DNA of 64,000 bases, from the NCBI GenBank assembly GCA_900544555.1, contig UQWD01000002.1, positions 62,001 to 126,000 of the forward strand, written 5' to 3'. Of the stretch, positions 35,966 through 44,814 are shown one piece after another. Under the pieces are notes generated by a model, which was not told the DNA's origin, ran no database searches, and saw only the letters and a list, made by a program, of their open reading frames with translations. The position numbers and the translations under genes are program-made. Source of the stretch: an uncultured Eubacteriales bacterium. GTDB lineage: Bacteria; Bacillota; Clostridia; Christensenellales; CAG-138. Within the stretch, counting starts at the first letter, position 1. Each line of letters begins with the position of its first letter.

Positions 35966-36367
35966 TTACACTCTTCTGCGTTTAGGCGGACGGCATCCAT
36001 TATGCGGGATGGGCGTCACGTCCTTTATCATGTTAACCTCAAGCCCGGCGGCCTGAAGCGCGCGGATAGCGGCCTCGCGGCCGGAGCCCGGCCCTTTGAC
36101 GTAAACCTCAACGGTACGCAGCCCATGCTCCATAGCGGATTTCGCCGCGGTTTCGGCAGCCATCTGGGCCGCGAAAGGCGTGCTTTTCCTGGAGCCGCGG
36201 AACCCAAGCCCTCCGGCGGACGCCCAGGACAGCGCGTTGCCCTGCAGATCCGTAATAGTCACCATGGTATTGTTGAAGGATGAGCGGATGTGCGCCGCGC
36301 CGCGTTCAATATTTTTTTTCTCACGGCGTTTACGAACGGTTTTCTTTGTAGTTCTAGCCTTTGCCAT
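35966..36367 (-). CDS. rpsK: 30S ribosomal protein S11
   Basis: Component of the 30S platform near the 3' end of 16S rRNA. 133 residues; standard blocks AHIRSSFNNTMVTITDLQGN and VYVKGPGSGREAAIRALQAA. The C-terminus PIPHNGCRPPKRRRV is the family end. 15 bases after rpsM. Confidence 0.98.
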   Translation of the reverse strand: MAKARTTKKTVRKRREKKNIERGAAHIRSSFNNTMVTITDLQGNALSWASAGGLGFRGSRKSTPFAAQMAAETAAKSAMEHGLRTVEVYVKGPGSGREAAIRALQAAGLEVNMIKDVTPIPHNGCRPPKRRRV

Positions 36368-36382
36368 TTGTGCTTATCCTCC

Positions 36383-36751
36383 TTACTTCTTTCTTCCGCC
36401 GACGGAACGCTTGGGGCCTTTGCGCGTGCGCGCGTTCTGCTTAGTGCTCTGTCCGCGTACGGGCAGGCCCTTGCGGTGGCGAACGCCCCTGTAACTGCCT
36501 ATTTCAATAAGCCGCTTGATGTTCATGGAAACTTCGCGCCTGAGATCGCCTTCCACCTTAACGTTGCGGTCTATGTACTCTCTCAGTTTGTTGACGTCTG
36601 CTTCCGAAAGATCCCGAACCCGGATATCCGGATTTACTCCGGTAGCGGTCAGGATGTTCGTCGCGGTCTTACGGCCGATACCGTAGATATATGTAAGACC
36701 GATTTCGACCCGTTTATCCCTGGGCAGGTCCACGCCAGAAATACGTGCCAT
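36383..36751 (-). CDS. rpsM: 30S ribosomal protein S13
   Basis: Head protein of the 30S subunit, contacts the P-site tRNA and 50S bridge B1. 122 residues; MARISGVDLPRDKRVEIGLT at the start and the basic tail RKGLPVRGQSTKQNARTRKG at the end are canonical. Preceded by rpmJ with a 118-base gap that contains no gene. Confidence 0.98.
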   Translation of the reverse strand: MARISGVDLPRDKRVEIGLTYIYGIGRKTATNILTATGVNPDIRVRDLSEADVNKLREYIDRNVKVEGDLRREVSMNIKRLIEIGSYRGVRHRKGLPVRGQSTKQNARTRKGPKRSVGGRKK

Positions 36752-36869
36752 ATAATTTCTGCACCTCCGTAAATAATGGTAAAATGTATTATTGATCCCG
36801 CCGGTTCCGCGCTTTTATGGCGGCAGCCGCTCCGGCAGGGTGCTTCCGTTTCCCCTTTTGGCGCGGGGC

Positions 36870-36983
36870 TTAGCCCTGCTTCTGCTTATGCTTGGGGTTT
36901 TCGCAAATAATCATGATCCGGCCCTTGCGCTTAATGATCTTGCATTTCTCGCAAATTGGCTTCACTGAAGGCCTGATTTTCAT
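36870..36983 (-). CDS. rpmJ: 50S ribosomal protein L36
   Basis: A 37-residue ribosomal protein too short for ordinary gene lists. It begins MKIRPSVKPICEKCKIIKRK and ends MIICENPKHKQKQG. The zinc ligands are CEKC, a later Cys and the His in NPKHKQ, so this is the zinc-containing type. AGGAGG lies before the ATG at 36983. It is between infA and rpsM, the usual position in Bacillota. Confidence 0.97.
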   Translation of the reverse strand: MKIRPSVKPICEKCKIIKRKGRIMIICENPKHKQKQG

Positions 36984-37004
36984 CGCAATTTCCTCCTGTT
37001 GTTG

Positions 37005-37226
37005 TCAGTTCTTGCCGCGCCATGTAATGCGGCCGCGTGTTAAGTCATAGGGGGACAGCTCCACTGTCACCTTATCTCCCGGCAGAATACGGATAAAATT
37101 CATCCGCAGCTTGCCGGAAATATGTGCAAGTATCTTATGCCCGTTCTCCAACTGCACTTCAAACATGGCATTTGGAAACGAATCGGATACAATGCCTTCC
37201 ACCTCAATTACATCCTGTTTAGACAA
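37005..37226 (-). CDS. infA: Translation initiation factor IF-1
   Basis: A 73-residue OB-fold protein that occupies the ribosomal A site during initiation. Family blocks SKQDVIEVEGIVSDSFPNAM and GHKILAHISGKLRMNFIRIL are intact. The start is TTG at 37226 with AAGGAGG six bases upstream; the longer frame to 37259 would add residues not found in IF-1. It overlaps nothing but lies one base from the KOW gene. Confidence 0.97.
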   Translation of the reverse strand: MSKQDVIEVEGIVSDSFPNAMFEVQLENGHKILAHISGKLRMNFIRILPGDKVTVELSPYDLTRGRITWRGKN

Positions 37227-37227
37227 G

Positions 37228-37524
37228 CTATCCCTCCTTAGTTTCAGGTTCCTGATCATATCCCAGCTTCCTCAGGCTTTTTCGGATATCCGCATCCAGC
37301 ACCCGTTCGCCTCTCAGAAGCGCTTCCTTAATCCGCTCGTCAAACGCGTTCTCAATGCGGATATGCTTACGCTTTTTTTTCTTAGGCCGTTCAATCTTTC
37401 TCAGTTTCCCATCGGCGACTGCCAGATGTTCGGCGTCGATTGCCGCAACGGCCATAAAGCTCCGCCCCGCGTCTCTTCCCGCGAGTGAAACAACCACGCG
37501 GCCAATGATTTCATCGCCCTGCAT
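37228..37524 (-). CDS. KOW-domain RNA-binding protein (L14e-like)
   Basis: A 98-residue small basic protein with a KOW-type beta barrel at the N-terminus (GRVVVSLAGRDAGRSFMAVA) and a Lys-rich stretch (KIERPKKKKRKHIR), of the kind encoded between map and infA in many Clostridia. It is assumed to bind ribosomal RNA or the assembling ribosome. Its stop lies one base before the TTG start of infA, and map ends 12 bases upstream. Confidence 0.9.
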   Translation of the reverse strand: MQGDEIIGRVVVSLAGRDAGRSFMAVAAIDAEHLAVADGKLRKIERPKKKKRKHIRIENAFDERIKEALLRGERVLDADIRKSLRKLGYDQEPETKEG

Positions 37525-37536
37525 TCAGGCGCCTCC

Positions 37537-38289
37537 TCACAGCATAGTAAGAATCACCGGTTCCGTATCCGTTACCGCGATCGTATTTTCATAGTGCGCG
37601 CTGGGCTTGTTGTCCCTTGTTTCAACAGTCCAGCCGTCCTTTAAGAGCACGCACGCCGCCGTACCGAGATTGATCATGGGCTCTATGGCCAAAGTCATCC
37701 CGGGCGCCAGCCTCGGGCCGCGGCCTCTTCTGCGGTCAACGAAGTTCGGCACTTCCGGATCCTCATGAAGGTTCAGGCCAATGCCATGCCCTACCAGCTC
37801 GCGTACTACGCCGTACCCGTGCTTAAGGGCGTGCGACTCAATCGCCGAAGAAATATCAGATAAGTGATACCCCGGCCGGGCGAATTTGATACCTTCGAAA
37901 AAGCACTCTCTCGTTACGTCAACCAGCCGGCGGGTTTCCTCGCTTACGCGGCCGATAAGGAACGTTCGCGCGGCATCGCCGTGCCAGCCGTTAAGCTGCG
38001 CTCCGACGTCTACGCTGAGTATGTCTCCGTCGCGCAGCAGATAACTGCCGGGTATGCCGTGAACAATCTGCTGGTTAACGGATGTGCAGATGCTTTTGGG
38101 GAAGCCCCGGTAGTTCAAAAAAGAAGGTTCCGCGCCATGGCTCCGAATAAGCTTTGCTGCGGCTGAGTCCAGCTCGTCCGTAGTAATTCCCGCCTTCGCC
38201 ATGCTCTCTATAAGCTGAAGCGTTTTAGCCACAACGGCTCCCGCATCGCGCATCTTTTCAATCTGATCCGCTGTTTTAATGGTTATCAT
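37537..38289 (-). CDS. map: Type I methionine aminopeptidase
   Basis: Removes the initiator Met from nascent proteins using two metal ions. 250 residues; all metal ligands can be seen: the two Asp in LSVDVGAQLNGWHGDAARTF, the His in ELVGHGIGLNLHEDPEVPNF, and Glu in TLAIEPMINLG and HYENTIAV. Its ATG overlaps the adk stop (ATGA). Confidence 0.98.
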   Translation of the reverse strand: MITIKTADQIEKMRDAGAVVAKTLQLIESMAKAGITTDELDSAAAKLIRSHGAEPSFLNYRGFPKSICTSVNQQIVHGIPGSYLLRDGDILSVDVGAQLNGWHGDAARTFLIGRVSEETRRLVDVTRECFFEGIKFARPGYHLSDISSAIESHALKHGYGVVRELVGHGIGLNLHEDPEVPNFVDRRRGRGPRLAPGMTLAIEPMINLGTAACVLLKDGWTVETRDNKPSAHYENTIAVTDTEPVILTML

Positions 38290-38912
38290 AAGCTTTTCTC
38301 CAGAAGCGAAGCTATTTTAGCTGTCACCTCGCCGGCTGACCGGCTGCCATCTACCTTCTTTAGCAGACCCATCCGCTCATAAAAAGCGATCAGGGGAGCG
38401 GTACGCCGTTCATAGATGGCTATGCGTTTATGCACAGTCTCCGGTTTATCATCGTCACGAATATACAGTTGAGAACCGCATACGTCGCAAACCGGCTTAG
38501 GATGGCTGCTTACGTGGTAGGCCGTATCGCAATGAGGGCATACGCGGCGCCCGCTTATCCGTTCGACAAGCACGTTCGCGGGAACCTCAAGATCAATTAC
38601 CATATCGACGTCGGCAAATCGCATAAGCGCTTCCGCCTGGGGTATTGTTCGCGGAAAACCGTCAAGCAAATACCCCGCGGCGCAATCCCGCGCTTGAATG
38701 CGCGATTTTACCATCTCAATAATAACATCATCAGGCACAAGCTCGCCCCTGTCAATACGTGATTTAGCGGCAAGCCCCAAATGCGTTCCAAGCCAAATCT
38801 CATGGCGCAGCATGTCGCCGGTTGAAATATGATTCAGCCCATACCTCTCGCATATCGCCGCCGCCTGGGTGCCTTTACCGGCGCCCGGCGGCCCCACTAA
38901 AATCAGAATCAT
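38286..38912 (-). CDS. adk: Adenylate kinase
   Basis: Interconverts ATP and AMP with two ADP. 208 residues; P-loop GPPGAGKGTQAA, AMP-binding HISTGDMLRHEI, and a LID domain with four Cys (CPHC and CDVC), the zinc-stabilised lid of Gram-positive enzymes. Between secY and map, with a four-base overlap to map. Confidence 0.98.
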   Translation of the reverse strand: MILILVGPPGAGKGTQAAAICERYGLNHISTGDMLRHEIWLGTHLGLAAKSRIDRGELVPDDVIIEMVKSRIQARDCAAGYLLDGFPRTIPQAEALMRFADVDMVIDLEVPANVLVERISGRRVCPHCDTAYHVSSHPKPVCDVCGSQLYIRDDDKPETVHKRIAIYERRTAPLIAFYERMGLLKKVDGSRSAGEVTAKIASLLEKSL

Positions 38913-38928
38913 TCAAACCATCCTAAGG

Positions 38929-40197
38929 CTATCCCAGGAACCCCTTATAGTGTCTCATCAACATCATGGATTCAAGCTGGGACGCGGTTTCTAGCGCAAC
39001 GCTTACCATAATCAGTACGCTTGTAGGCCCAAACATAGAAGTTAAACCAAACGCGCCCAGTAAAACGGTAGGTATAATCGCGACGCACATTAAGAACAGC
39101 GCGCCAAAAAGCGTAAGGCGCTTGCTTATTCTGCCGAGATACTCACCCGTTGGCTTGCCGGGACGTATGCCCGGAATAAATCCGCCGTTCTGCTGCAGGT
39201 TTTTGCTTATCTCAACAGGGTTGAAGGAGATCAGCGTGTAGAAATAAGCAAATCCCAGTATAAGAAGCGCGTAAAGCAGATAATACACAATCTGGCCGCC
39301 CGTCGTATTCGTTATGAAGGTATTGTACGCCTCATACGATTTACTCCAGAATACCTGAATGATCATCGCCGGGAAATTAATGATGGTCATGGCGAAAATC
39401 AGCGGCATAACGCCGTTAGCGTTGACCTTCATCGGAATATGCGTTGATTGGCCTCCGTAAAGCTTGCGCCCTACTACGCGCTTCGCGTATTGTACGGGTA
39501 CCCTGCGCACGGCCCTGTCAACAAACACAACGCCGGCGATAAGGAACAGCACCAGCACGGCAAGCACCGGAAGAATCCACCACTTGTAAGCGGCTGTTAC
39601 GAAAACGCCCTCGAAGAAGCTGATAACCACCTTCGGCACTGTCGCGACGATGGACGCGAAGATGATAAAGGATACGCCGTTGCCAACGCCCTTCTCCGTT
39701 ATTCGCTCGCCCATCCACATAAGGAACGCCGTGCCCGCCGTGCAAACGATACCAATGGTCAGATACGTGAAGATACTGGTGTCCACAACCGCGCCGGTAC
39801 CCAGGCTCAGCACGATGCCAACGCTCTGTACAGCCGCGAGGCCGATACCGACAAAGCGAGTGATGCGCTCGATTTTCTGCCTACCGTCCTCTTCCTTTGA
39901 CAGCCTCTCCAGCGAAGGGATGGCAATCGTGAGGAGCTGCATGATAATCGAACCCGTAATGTAAGGGGAGATGCCCATCGCAAAAATGGTAAACTGACCG
40001 AACGCGCCGCCGGATAACATATTCAAAAACGTCAATATGTCATACTGCGAGGCTTGCTGCGCGATGAACTCAGCGTTAACCCCCGGTACGGGAATAAAGG
40101 AGCCAAGGCGGTAAACCAGCACCAGAAGCATGGTATAGAGTATCTTGGTGCGGATGTCCTTAAGCTTCCATGCGTTTATCAGAGTCTTAAACATCAA
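38929..40197 (-). CDS. secY: Preprotein translocase subunit SecY
   Basis: Central channel of the Sec translocon. 422 residues with ten membrane helices; the plug and lateral gate regions are normal (LGSFIPVPGVNAEFI; GGAFGQFTIFAMGISPYITG), as is the cytoplasmic loop (AKRVVGRKLYGGQSTHIPMK). It overlaps rplO by four bases. Confidence 0.98.
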   Translation of the reverse strand: MMFKTLINAWKLKDIRTKILYTMLLVLVYRLGSFIPVPGVNAEFIAQQASQYDILTFLNMLSGGAFGQFTIFAMGISPYITGSIIMQLLTIAIPSLERLSKEEDGRQKIERITRFVGIGLAAVQSVGIVLSLGTGAVVDTSIFTYLTIGIVCTAGTAFLMWMGERITEKGVGNGVSFIIFASIVATVPKVVISFFEGVFVTAAYKWWILPVLAVLVLFLIAGVVFVDRAVRRVPVQYAKRVVGRKLYGGQSTHIPMKVNANGVMPLIFAMTIINFPAMIIQVFWSKSYEAYNTFITNTTGGQIVYYLLYALLILGFAYFYTLISFNPVEISKNLQQNGGFIPGIRPGKPTGEYLGRISKRLTLFGALFLMCVAIIPTVLLGAFGLTSMFGPTSVLIMVSVALETASQLESMMLMRHYKGFLG

Positions 40198-40634
40198 ACC
40201 ACCTCAGCAGTTCCGCCCGCGGCCTCAATGGCTTTTTGAGCTGTCTCGGAGAATTTCGCAGCCTTAACGTCCAAACGCTTGGTCAGCTCGCCGCGGCCCA
40301 AAACCTTGAGGCCGTCCTTTTCAATTTTTCTGATAACGCCCGTTTGCTTGAGCGATTCAGCAGTGATTACCGCGCCATCTTCAAACCGGTTCAGATCCGA
40401 GATGTTTATGACGGTATAAACCTTCGCAAAAATATTGGTGAAACCACGTTTAGGCAGGCGGCGGGCCAAAGGCATCTGACCGCCTTCAAAACCGTTTTTC
40501 TTGCTGCCGCTACGGGCTTTCTGGCCCTTATGGCCCTTGCCGGACGTTTTCCCGAGGCCAGAACCTGTTCCGCGACCGACGCGTTTTCTGGCAAAGGTTG
40601 AACCTTCGGCGGGCCTTAACTCATGTAGCTTCAT
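40194..40634 (-). CDS. rplO: 50S ribosomal protein L15
   Basis: Late assembly protein of the 50S subunit. 146 residues; MKLHELRPAEGSTFARKRVG and GSGLGKTSGKGHKGQKARSG are the standard N-terminal loop that enters the rRNA core. Stop overlaps the secY start. Confidence 0.97.
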   Translation of the reverse strand: MKLHELRPAEGSTFARKRVGRGTGSGLGKTSGKGHKGQKARSGSKKNGFEGGQMPLARRLPKRGFTNIFAKVYTVINISDLNRFEDGAVITAESLKQTGVIRKIEKDGLKVLGRGELTKRLDVKAAKFSETAQKAIEAAGGTAEVV

Positions 40635-40648
40635 TGTGCACCTCCCGC

Positions 40649-40828
40649 TTATACTTCTTCCACCTTAATCAGGTGCTTAACTTTAAAAATCATGCCTCGA
40701 ATACATTCGTTATCGGGCTTGACCACCGTGCTGTTAATCTTTCTCAGGCCGAGCGCCTGTATGGTCGCCAGCTGGTCCTTGAGGGCGCCAATGGTGCTCT
40801 TGACGAGCGTAATTTTCAGGTTTGCCAT
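40649..40828 (-). CDS. rpmD: 50S ribosomal protein L30
   Basis: A 59-residue protein, MANLKITLVKSTIGALKDQL at the start and IFKVKHLIKVEEV at the end, the full length of bacterial L30. AGGAAGCGAAT precedes the ATG. Located between rpsE and rplO as in other Bacillota. Confidence 0.96.
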   Translation of the reverse strand: MANLKITLVKSTIGALKDQLATIQALGLRKINSTVVKPDNECIRGMIFKVKHLIKVEEV

Positions 40829-40842
40829 ATTCGCTTCCTCCG

Positions 40843-41346
40843 TTAATCCAGAATTTCCGCCACGGTTTTCCCCCGCAGGCGGGCAACCTCTTCGGCGGTC
40901 CTGAGCTGCTTAAGTCCCTCTATGGTAGCCTTAACGCAGTTGGCGGGGTTGTTGGAGCCGTAGCTCTTGGTTCGGATATCCTTTACGCCCACCAGCTCAA
41001 GAACCGCGCGGGCGGGGCCGCCGGCGATTACGCCCGTGCCCTCCTCAGCGGGAAGCAGCCGAACATGCCCCCTGCCGTATTTCCCTTCAATGGGATGCGG
41101 GATGGTCGTACCCTTAAGCGAAACCTCGACTAGGTTGCGTTTGGCGTCCTCAATCCCCTTGCGCACGGCCTCCGGTATTTCAACGGCCTTGCCCATTCCA
41201 ACGCCTACGTGCCCGTTTTCGTCGCCCACGACCATTAGCGCGCTGAACCGGAAGTTGCGCCCGCCCTTTACGACCTTGGCAACGCGGTTGATGGAAACAA
41301 GCCTTTCTTTCAAATCCAATGTGGTCGGATCAATACGCTTCTGCAT
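40843..41346 (-). CDS. rpsE: 30S ribosomal protein S5
   Basis: A 167-residue protein important for decoding fidelity and helicase activity of the ribosome. The double-stranded RNA-binding domain (RLVSINRVAKVVKGGRNFRF) and the C-terminal domain (LLPAEEGTGVIAGGPARAVL) are intact. The loop residues in VKGGRNF are those altered in spectinomycin resistance; they look wild-type. Confidence 0.97.
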   Translation of the reverse strand: MQKRIDPTTLDLKERLVSINRVAKVVKGGRNFRFSALMVVGDENGHVGVGMGKAVEIPEAVRKGIEDAKRNLVEVSLKGTTIPHPIEGKYGRGHVRLLPAEEGTGVIAGGPARAVLELVGVKDIRTKSYGSNNPANCVKATIEGLKQLRTAEEVARLRGKTVAEILD

Positions 41347-41357
41347 CTTCTACCTCC

Positions 41358-41726
41358 TTAGAAATCCAGTCCGGCCTTACGGGCTCCGGCGGCTAATTCA
41401 GCGACGCGGCCCGTATACAGATAACCGCCCCTGTCGAAAACGACCTTGGTTATCCCCTTGTCCACAGCGCGTCGGCCGATGGTTTCTCCAACCAGCAGAG
41501 CGGCCTGCTTCTTGTTTTTGCCTTCAAGTTTGCCCTTGACCTCCGCATCTAGCGTAGACGCGGCAACAAGGGTTTTTCCGGCTGTATCATTAATAATCTG
41601 CGCGTAGATATGGTTCAGGCTGCGGTATACGTTAAGCCTTGGCCTGGACGCGTTGCCGATAATGTGCCTGCGGGCACGGTTATGGCGGGCTTTACGCACA
41701 GCGTTTTTATCTAGTTTGGCAATCAT
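41358..41726 (-). CDS. rplR: 50S ribosomal protein L18
   Basis: Carries 5S rRNA into the 50S subunit with L5. 122 residues; RKARHNRARRHIIGNASRPR and VVFDRGGYLYTGRVAELAAG are canonical. Confidence 0.97.
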   Translation of the reverse strand: MIAKLDKNAVRKARHNRARRHIIGNASRPRLNVYRSLNHIYAQIINDTAGKTLVAASTLDAEVKGKLEGKNKKQAALLVGETIGRRAVDKGITKVVFDRGGYLYTGRVAELAAGARKAGLDF

Positions 41727-41747
41727 ACTGTCTCTCCTCTCTACGCA

Positions 41748-42287
41748 TTACTTACCGGTCTTGCCTTCCTTGCGGCGAACGACCTCATAATCATACTTGA
41801 TGCCCTTGCCCTTATAAGGCTCGGGAGGTCTTACCACGCGGATATTAGCGGCTATTTGCCCGACAAGCTGCTTGCTGATGCCTTTGACGGTGATCTTGTT
41901 CGGGGTAGGCACGTCAAAAGTAATGCCGTCCGGCTCCACAAACTCCACAGGGTGCGAATACCCTACGTTAAGCACCAGCTTATTTCCCTGTTTTTGAGCC
42001 CTGTAACCAACTCCGACAATATCCAGCTTTTTTTCAAACCCGTTGGTTACGCCGGTTACCATGTTGTTGATAAGCGAACGGGAAAGCCCATGCAGCGCGC
42101 GGTGCTCCTTCGCGTCGCTCGGGCGTTTGACGGTGAAAACCCCATTTTCCTGTTCAAGGATCATCTCCGAGGAGATCTTTTCACTTAACCGGCCCTTAGG
42201 GCCGGTCACAGTCACGGTGTTGCCGTCGCCAACCGTGATTGTCACTCCGCCGGGAATGTTGATCGGAAGTTTTCCGATTCGTGACAT
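41748..42287 (-). CDS. rplF: 50S ribosomal protein L6
   Basis: Two-domain RNA-binding protein near the factor-binding site. 179 residues, MSRIGKLPINIPGGVTITVG at the start and RPPEPYKGKGIKYDYEVVRR near the end are family hallmarks. Confidence 0.98.
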   Translation of the reverse strand: MSRIGKLPINIPGGVTITVGDGNTVTVTGPKGRLSEKISSEMILEQENGVFTVKRPSDAKEHRALHGLSRSLINNMVTGVTNGFEKKLDIVGVGYRAQKQGNKLVLNVGYSHPVEFVEPDGITFDVPTPNKITVKGISKQLVGQIAANIRVVRPPEPYKGKGIKYDYEVVRRKEGKTGK

Positions 42288-42339
42288 GTTTCACACCTCC
42301 ATATACTTTTATCAATAAGCTTGGGATAGCCCCAAGTCT

Positions 42340-42738
42340 TTACCAGATATAGGCCAATACCTCTCCGCCAATGGCCTGCTTGCGCGCCTCGCGGTCCGTC
42401 ATAACACCGCGTGAGGTGGAAAGTATGGCGATGCCCAGGCCGCTCAGCACCTTGGGTATATTGTCCTTGCGGGCATAAACGCGCAAACCCGGTTTGGAAA
42501 TGCGCTTGAGTCCGGTGATGACCCGCTGGCGGTTCGCTCCATACTTGAGGGTAATATGTATGGTGGAGATAATGCCCTCCTGCTTTATTTCAAAGCCCTT
42601 GATGTAGCCTTCGCTAAGCAAAATGCCGGCTATGGCCTTTTTCATGTTGGACGCGGGCACGTCCACGCTGTCGTGCTTGGCAACGAGCGCGTTGCGTATG
42701 CGTGTGAGCATATCGGCGATGGGATCAGTTACGTGCAT
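42340..42738 (-). CDS. rpsH: 30S ribosomal protein S8
   Basis: Central-domain binder of 16S rRNA and, in many bacteria, repressor of the spc operon. 132 residues; MHVTDPIADMLTRIRNALVA and VLSGLGIAILSTSRGVMTDR are canonical. Confidence 0.98.
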   Translation of the reverse strand: MHVTDPIADMLTRIRNALVAKHDSVDVPASNMKKAIAGILLSEGYIKGFEIKQEGIISTIHITLKYGANRQRVITGLKRISKPGLRVYARKDNIPKVLSGLGIAILSTSRGVMTDREARKQAIGGEVLAYIW

Positions 42739-42751
42739 TTGTATTCCCTCC

Positions 42752-42937
42752 TTACCAGCTTGCTTTGCGTACGCCGGGTATCTCGCCCTTGTACGCCAAC
42801 TCGCGGAAGCAGATACGGCAGATGCCGTACTTCCTCAGCACGGAGTGCGGGCGGCCGCAGATGCGGCAGCGGGTATACGCTCGGGTGCTGAACTTGGGCT
42901 CGCGCGACTGCTTTATTTTCATGCTTGTTTTTGCCAC
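42752..42937 (-). CDS. rpsZ: 30S ribosomal protein S14, zinc type
   Basis: The 61-residue short form of S14 with CRIC and CRIC pairs (near residues 24-27 and 40-43) that bind zinc. Ends PGVRKASW. Zinc-independent paralogues elsewhere in a genome are common; none is seen in the window. Confidence 0.97.
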   Translation of the reverse strand: MAKTSMKIKQSREPKFSTRAYTRCRICGRPHSVLRKYGICRICFRELAYKGEIPGVRKASW

Positions 42938-42953
42938 TTGCTTATCCTCCTAA

Positions 42954-43580
42954 TCAGTCCTGTACAAAGGGCATGCCCAACAGCCTGAGCAGTTCCTTCG
43001 CTTCTTCGTCCGTTTTGGCAGTTGTGACGAACACGATGTCCATGCCGCGAACCTTATCGACGTCATCATAATTGATTTCAGGGAATATAAGCTGCTCCTT
43101 GAGACCCATGGCGTAATTGCCCCGGCCGTCGAAGCTCTTGTCCGACAATCCCCTGAAGTCACGCACGCGGGGGATAACGATGTTCATAAGCTTATCGGCG
43201 AAATAATACATCCTGTCGCCGCGAAGCGTTACCTTTGCGCCGATGTTCATGCCCTGGCGGACTTTGAAGTTAGCGACTGATTTTTTAGCCTTGGTAACAA
43301 CCGGCCTCTGGCCGGCGATGAGGGAAAGCTCCTCTACCGCGGAGTCGATACCCTTTGGGTTGTCTTTCTCGGAACCAAGGCCCATGTTAAGAACGATTTT
43401 TACCAGCCTGGGCGTTTCCATCACGTTCTTATATTGGAACTTTTCCTGAAGTTGCTTGGCAACTTCTTCTTTGTACTTAATCTTCAGGCGCGCGGGCTCG
43501 GTAAATGCCTTGGCTTCCTGAGTTACCTTCTTCTTCTTGGCCGGGGCCTCGGAAGCTGCGTTTTTCTTAGCCACTTTCAC
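42954..43580 (-). CDS. rplE: 50S ribosomal protein L5
   Basis: Binds 5S rRNA and the P-site tRNA bridge. From about residue 30 the protein is canonical (ARLKIKYKEEVAKQLQEKFQ; LVKIVLNMGLGSEKDNPKGI; FPEINYDDVDKVRGMDIVFV). The first 28 residues (VAKKNAASEAPAKKKKVTQE and onward) are an added Lys/Ala-rich extension, making 208 residues against about 179 in most bacteria. The start is GTG at 43580 or GTG at 43574; the latter has the better spacing to GAGGAGG. Confidence 0.96.
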   Translation of the reverse strand: MKVAKKNAASEAPAKKKKVTQEAKAFTEPARLKIKYKEEVAKQLQEKFQYKNVMETPRLVKIVLNMGLGSEKDNPKGIDSAVEELSLIAGQRPVVTKAKKSVANFKVRQGMNIGAKVTLRGDRMYYFADKLMNIVIPRVRDFRGLSDKSFDGRGNYAMGLKEQLIFPEINYDDVDKVRGMDIVFVTTAKTDEEAKELLRLLGMPFVQD

Positions 43581-43592
43581 TTACCTCCTCGC

Positions 43593-43931
43593 TCAATCGA
43601 TGTTTTTGCCGCACTTTTTGCATGCGCGGACTTTCTTGGGCTTTGCGCCCTCTCCCTTACCCGCGGTAAAAGCGTGGCCGATGCGGGTAGGCTTCTTGCA
43701 ATGCGGGCAAACGAGCATGACGTTGGAAATGTGAAGCTTGCCCTCCTGCTTGATGCGGCCGCCCTGCTCACCCTGTTTACGGGGCTTTTTATGCCTTGTA
43801 ACCATATTGACGTTTTGAACGACCACCCGCTTCTCCTCAGGATAGGCTACAAGAACCTTGCCCTGCTCGCCCTCGTTGGTTCCGGAGATTACCAAAACGG
43901 TATCGTCCTTTTTAATGTTCATCTTGTTCAT
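43593..43931 (-). CDS. rplX: 50S ribosomal protein L24
   Basis: Early assembly protein with a KOW domain (KKDDTVLVISGTNEGEQGKV). 112 residues. The C-terminal part has CPHC and CKKC pairs, a zinc-binding form. The first two codons may be skipped (MNK before MNIKKDD); the start at 43931 follows AAGGAGGACATACGCT. Confidence 0.97.
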   Translation of the reverse strand: MNKMNIKKDDTVLVISGTNEGEQGKVLVAYPEEKRVVVQNVNMVTRHKKPRKQGEQGGRIKQEGKLHISNVMLVCPHCKKPTRIGHAFTAGKGEGAKPKKVRACKKCGKNID

Positions 43932-43945
43932 AGCGTATGTCCTCC

Positions 43946-44314
43946 TTAGAGCACTTCAGGCGCGAGCGATACAATTTTCATATAATCCTTCTCGCGCAGC
44001 TCCCTGGCGACGGGCCCAAAGATACGGGTGCCGCGGGGCTGCTTCTGGTCGTTGATGATAACCGCCGCGTTATCGTCAAAACGGATATGGCTGCCGTCCG
44101 GCCTGTGGGTCCCGGAAACGGTGCGTACAACGACCGCTTTTACAACATCCTTTTTCTTAACGGCGCCGCCGGGCGAAGCCGACTTAACGGAAGCAACGAT
44201 TACATCGCCTATGTTTGCGCTTCTGCGGAACGAACCGCCCAGTACGCGAATGCACATAATCTCCTTCGCGCCGCTGTTGTCCGCAACCTTTAATCTGGTC
44301 TGTGGCTGAATCAT
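43946..44314 (-). CDS. rplN: 50S ribosomal protein L14
   Basis: 122 residues, forms bridge B8 to 16S rRNA. MIQPQTRLKVADNSGAKEIM and GTRIFGPVARELREKDYMKI are standard. Confidence 0.98.
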   Translation of the reverse strand: MIQPQTRLKVADNSGAKEIMCIRVLGGSFRRSANIGDVIVASVKSASPGGAVKKKDVVKAVVVRTVSGTHRPDGSHIRFDDNAAVIINDQKQPRGTRIFGPVARELREKDYMKIVSLAPEVL

Positions 44315-44335
44315 GCTCGGGTCCTCCTTTCAGGC

Positions 44336-44596
44336 TTACTTGGCCTTTTCAATTATCTCAACCATACGCCAGCGCTTATCCTTTGAAAGCGGGCGGGTTT
44401 CCATTATTTTTATGGTATCTCCAATGCCGCATGCGTTTTCTTCGTCATGGGCCTTAAACTTGCGCGTCCGGTTGACCATCTTGCCGTAGAGGGGATGGCG
44501 AACCTTGGTTTTAATGGCGACAACGACGGTTTTATCCATCTTATCGCTCACGACTACGCCAATACGTGTTTTACGATAACCTCTGGTCTGCTGCAT
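44336..44596 (-). CDS. rpsQ: 30S ribosomal protein S17
   Basis: 86 residues, OB-fold binder of the 16S 5' domain (RIGVVVSDKMDKTVVVAIKT; RPLSKDKRWRMVEIIEKAK). The start at 44596 has AAGGAGG five bases upstream; the ATG at 44611 would overlap the rpmC stop and lies before that site. Confidence 0.97.
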   Translation of the reverse strand: MQQTRGYRKTRIGVVVSDKMDKTVVVAIKTKVRHPLYGKMVNRTRKFKAHDEENACGIGDTIKIMETRPLSKDKRWRMVEIIEKAK

Positions 44597-44610
44597 ATGC
44601 TCCTCCTTCA

Positions 44611-44814
44611 TTATTCGGCAAGGGCCGCTCTCTCACGCTCGGCGATGAGCGTCTTTACACGGGCGATGTCCTTCTTCGTCTCACTAATCCGCTGGGAATT
44701 ACTGAGCTGTCCGGTGGCCAACTGAAAGCGGAGATTAAACAGCTCTTCCTTAAGCTCCTTTTCGCGCTTAAAAAGCTCTTCCATGGAAAGTTTTCTAAAT
44801 TCATTAGCCTTCAT
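44611..44814 (-). CDS. rpmC: 50S ribosomal protein L29
   Basis: 67 residues, helical protein at the tunnel exit that receives trigger factor and SRP. MKANEFRKLSMEELFKREKE is canonical. The start at 44814 lies inside the last codons of rplP, so the two are translationally coupled. Confidence 0.96.
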   Translation of the reverse strand: MKANEFRKLSMEELFKREKELKEELFNLRFQLATGQLSNSQRISETKKDIARVKTLIAERERAALAE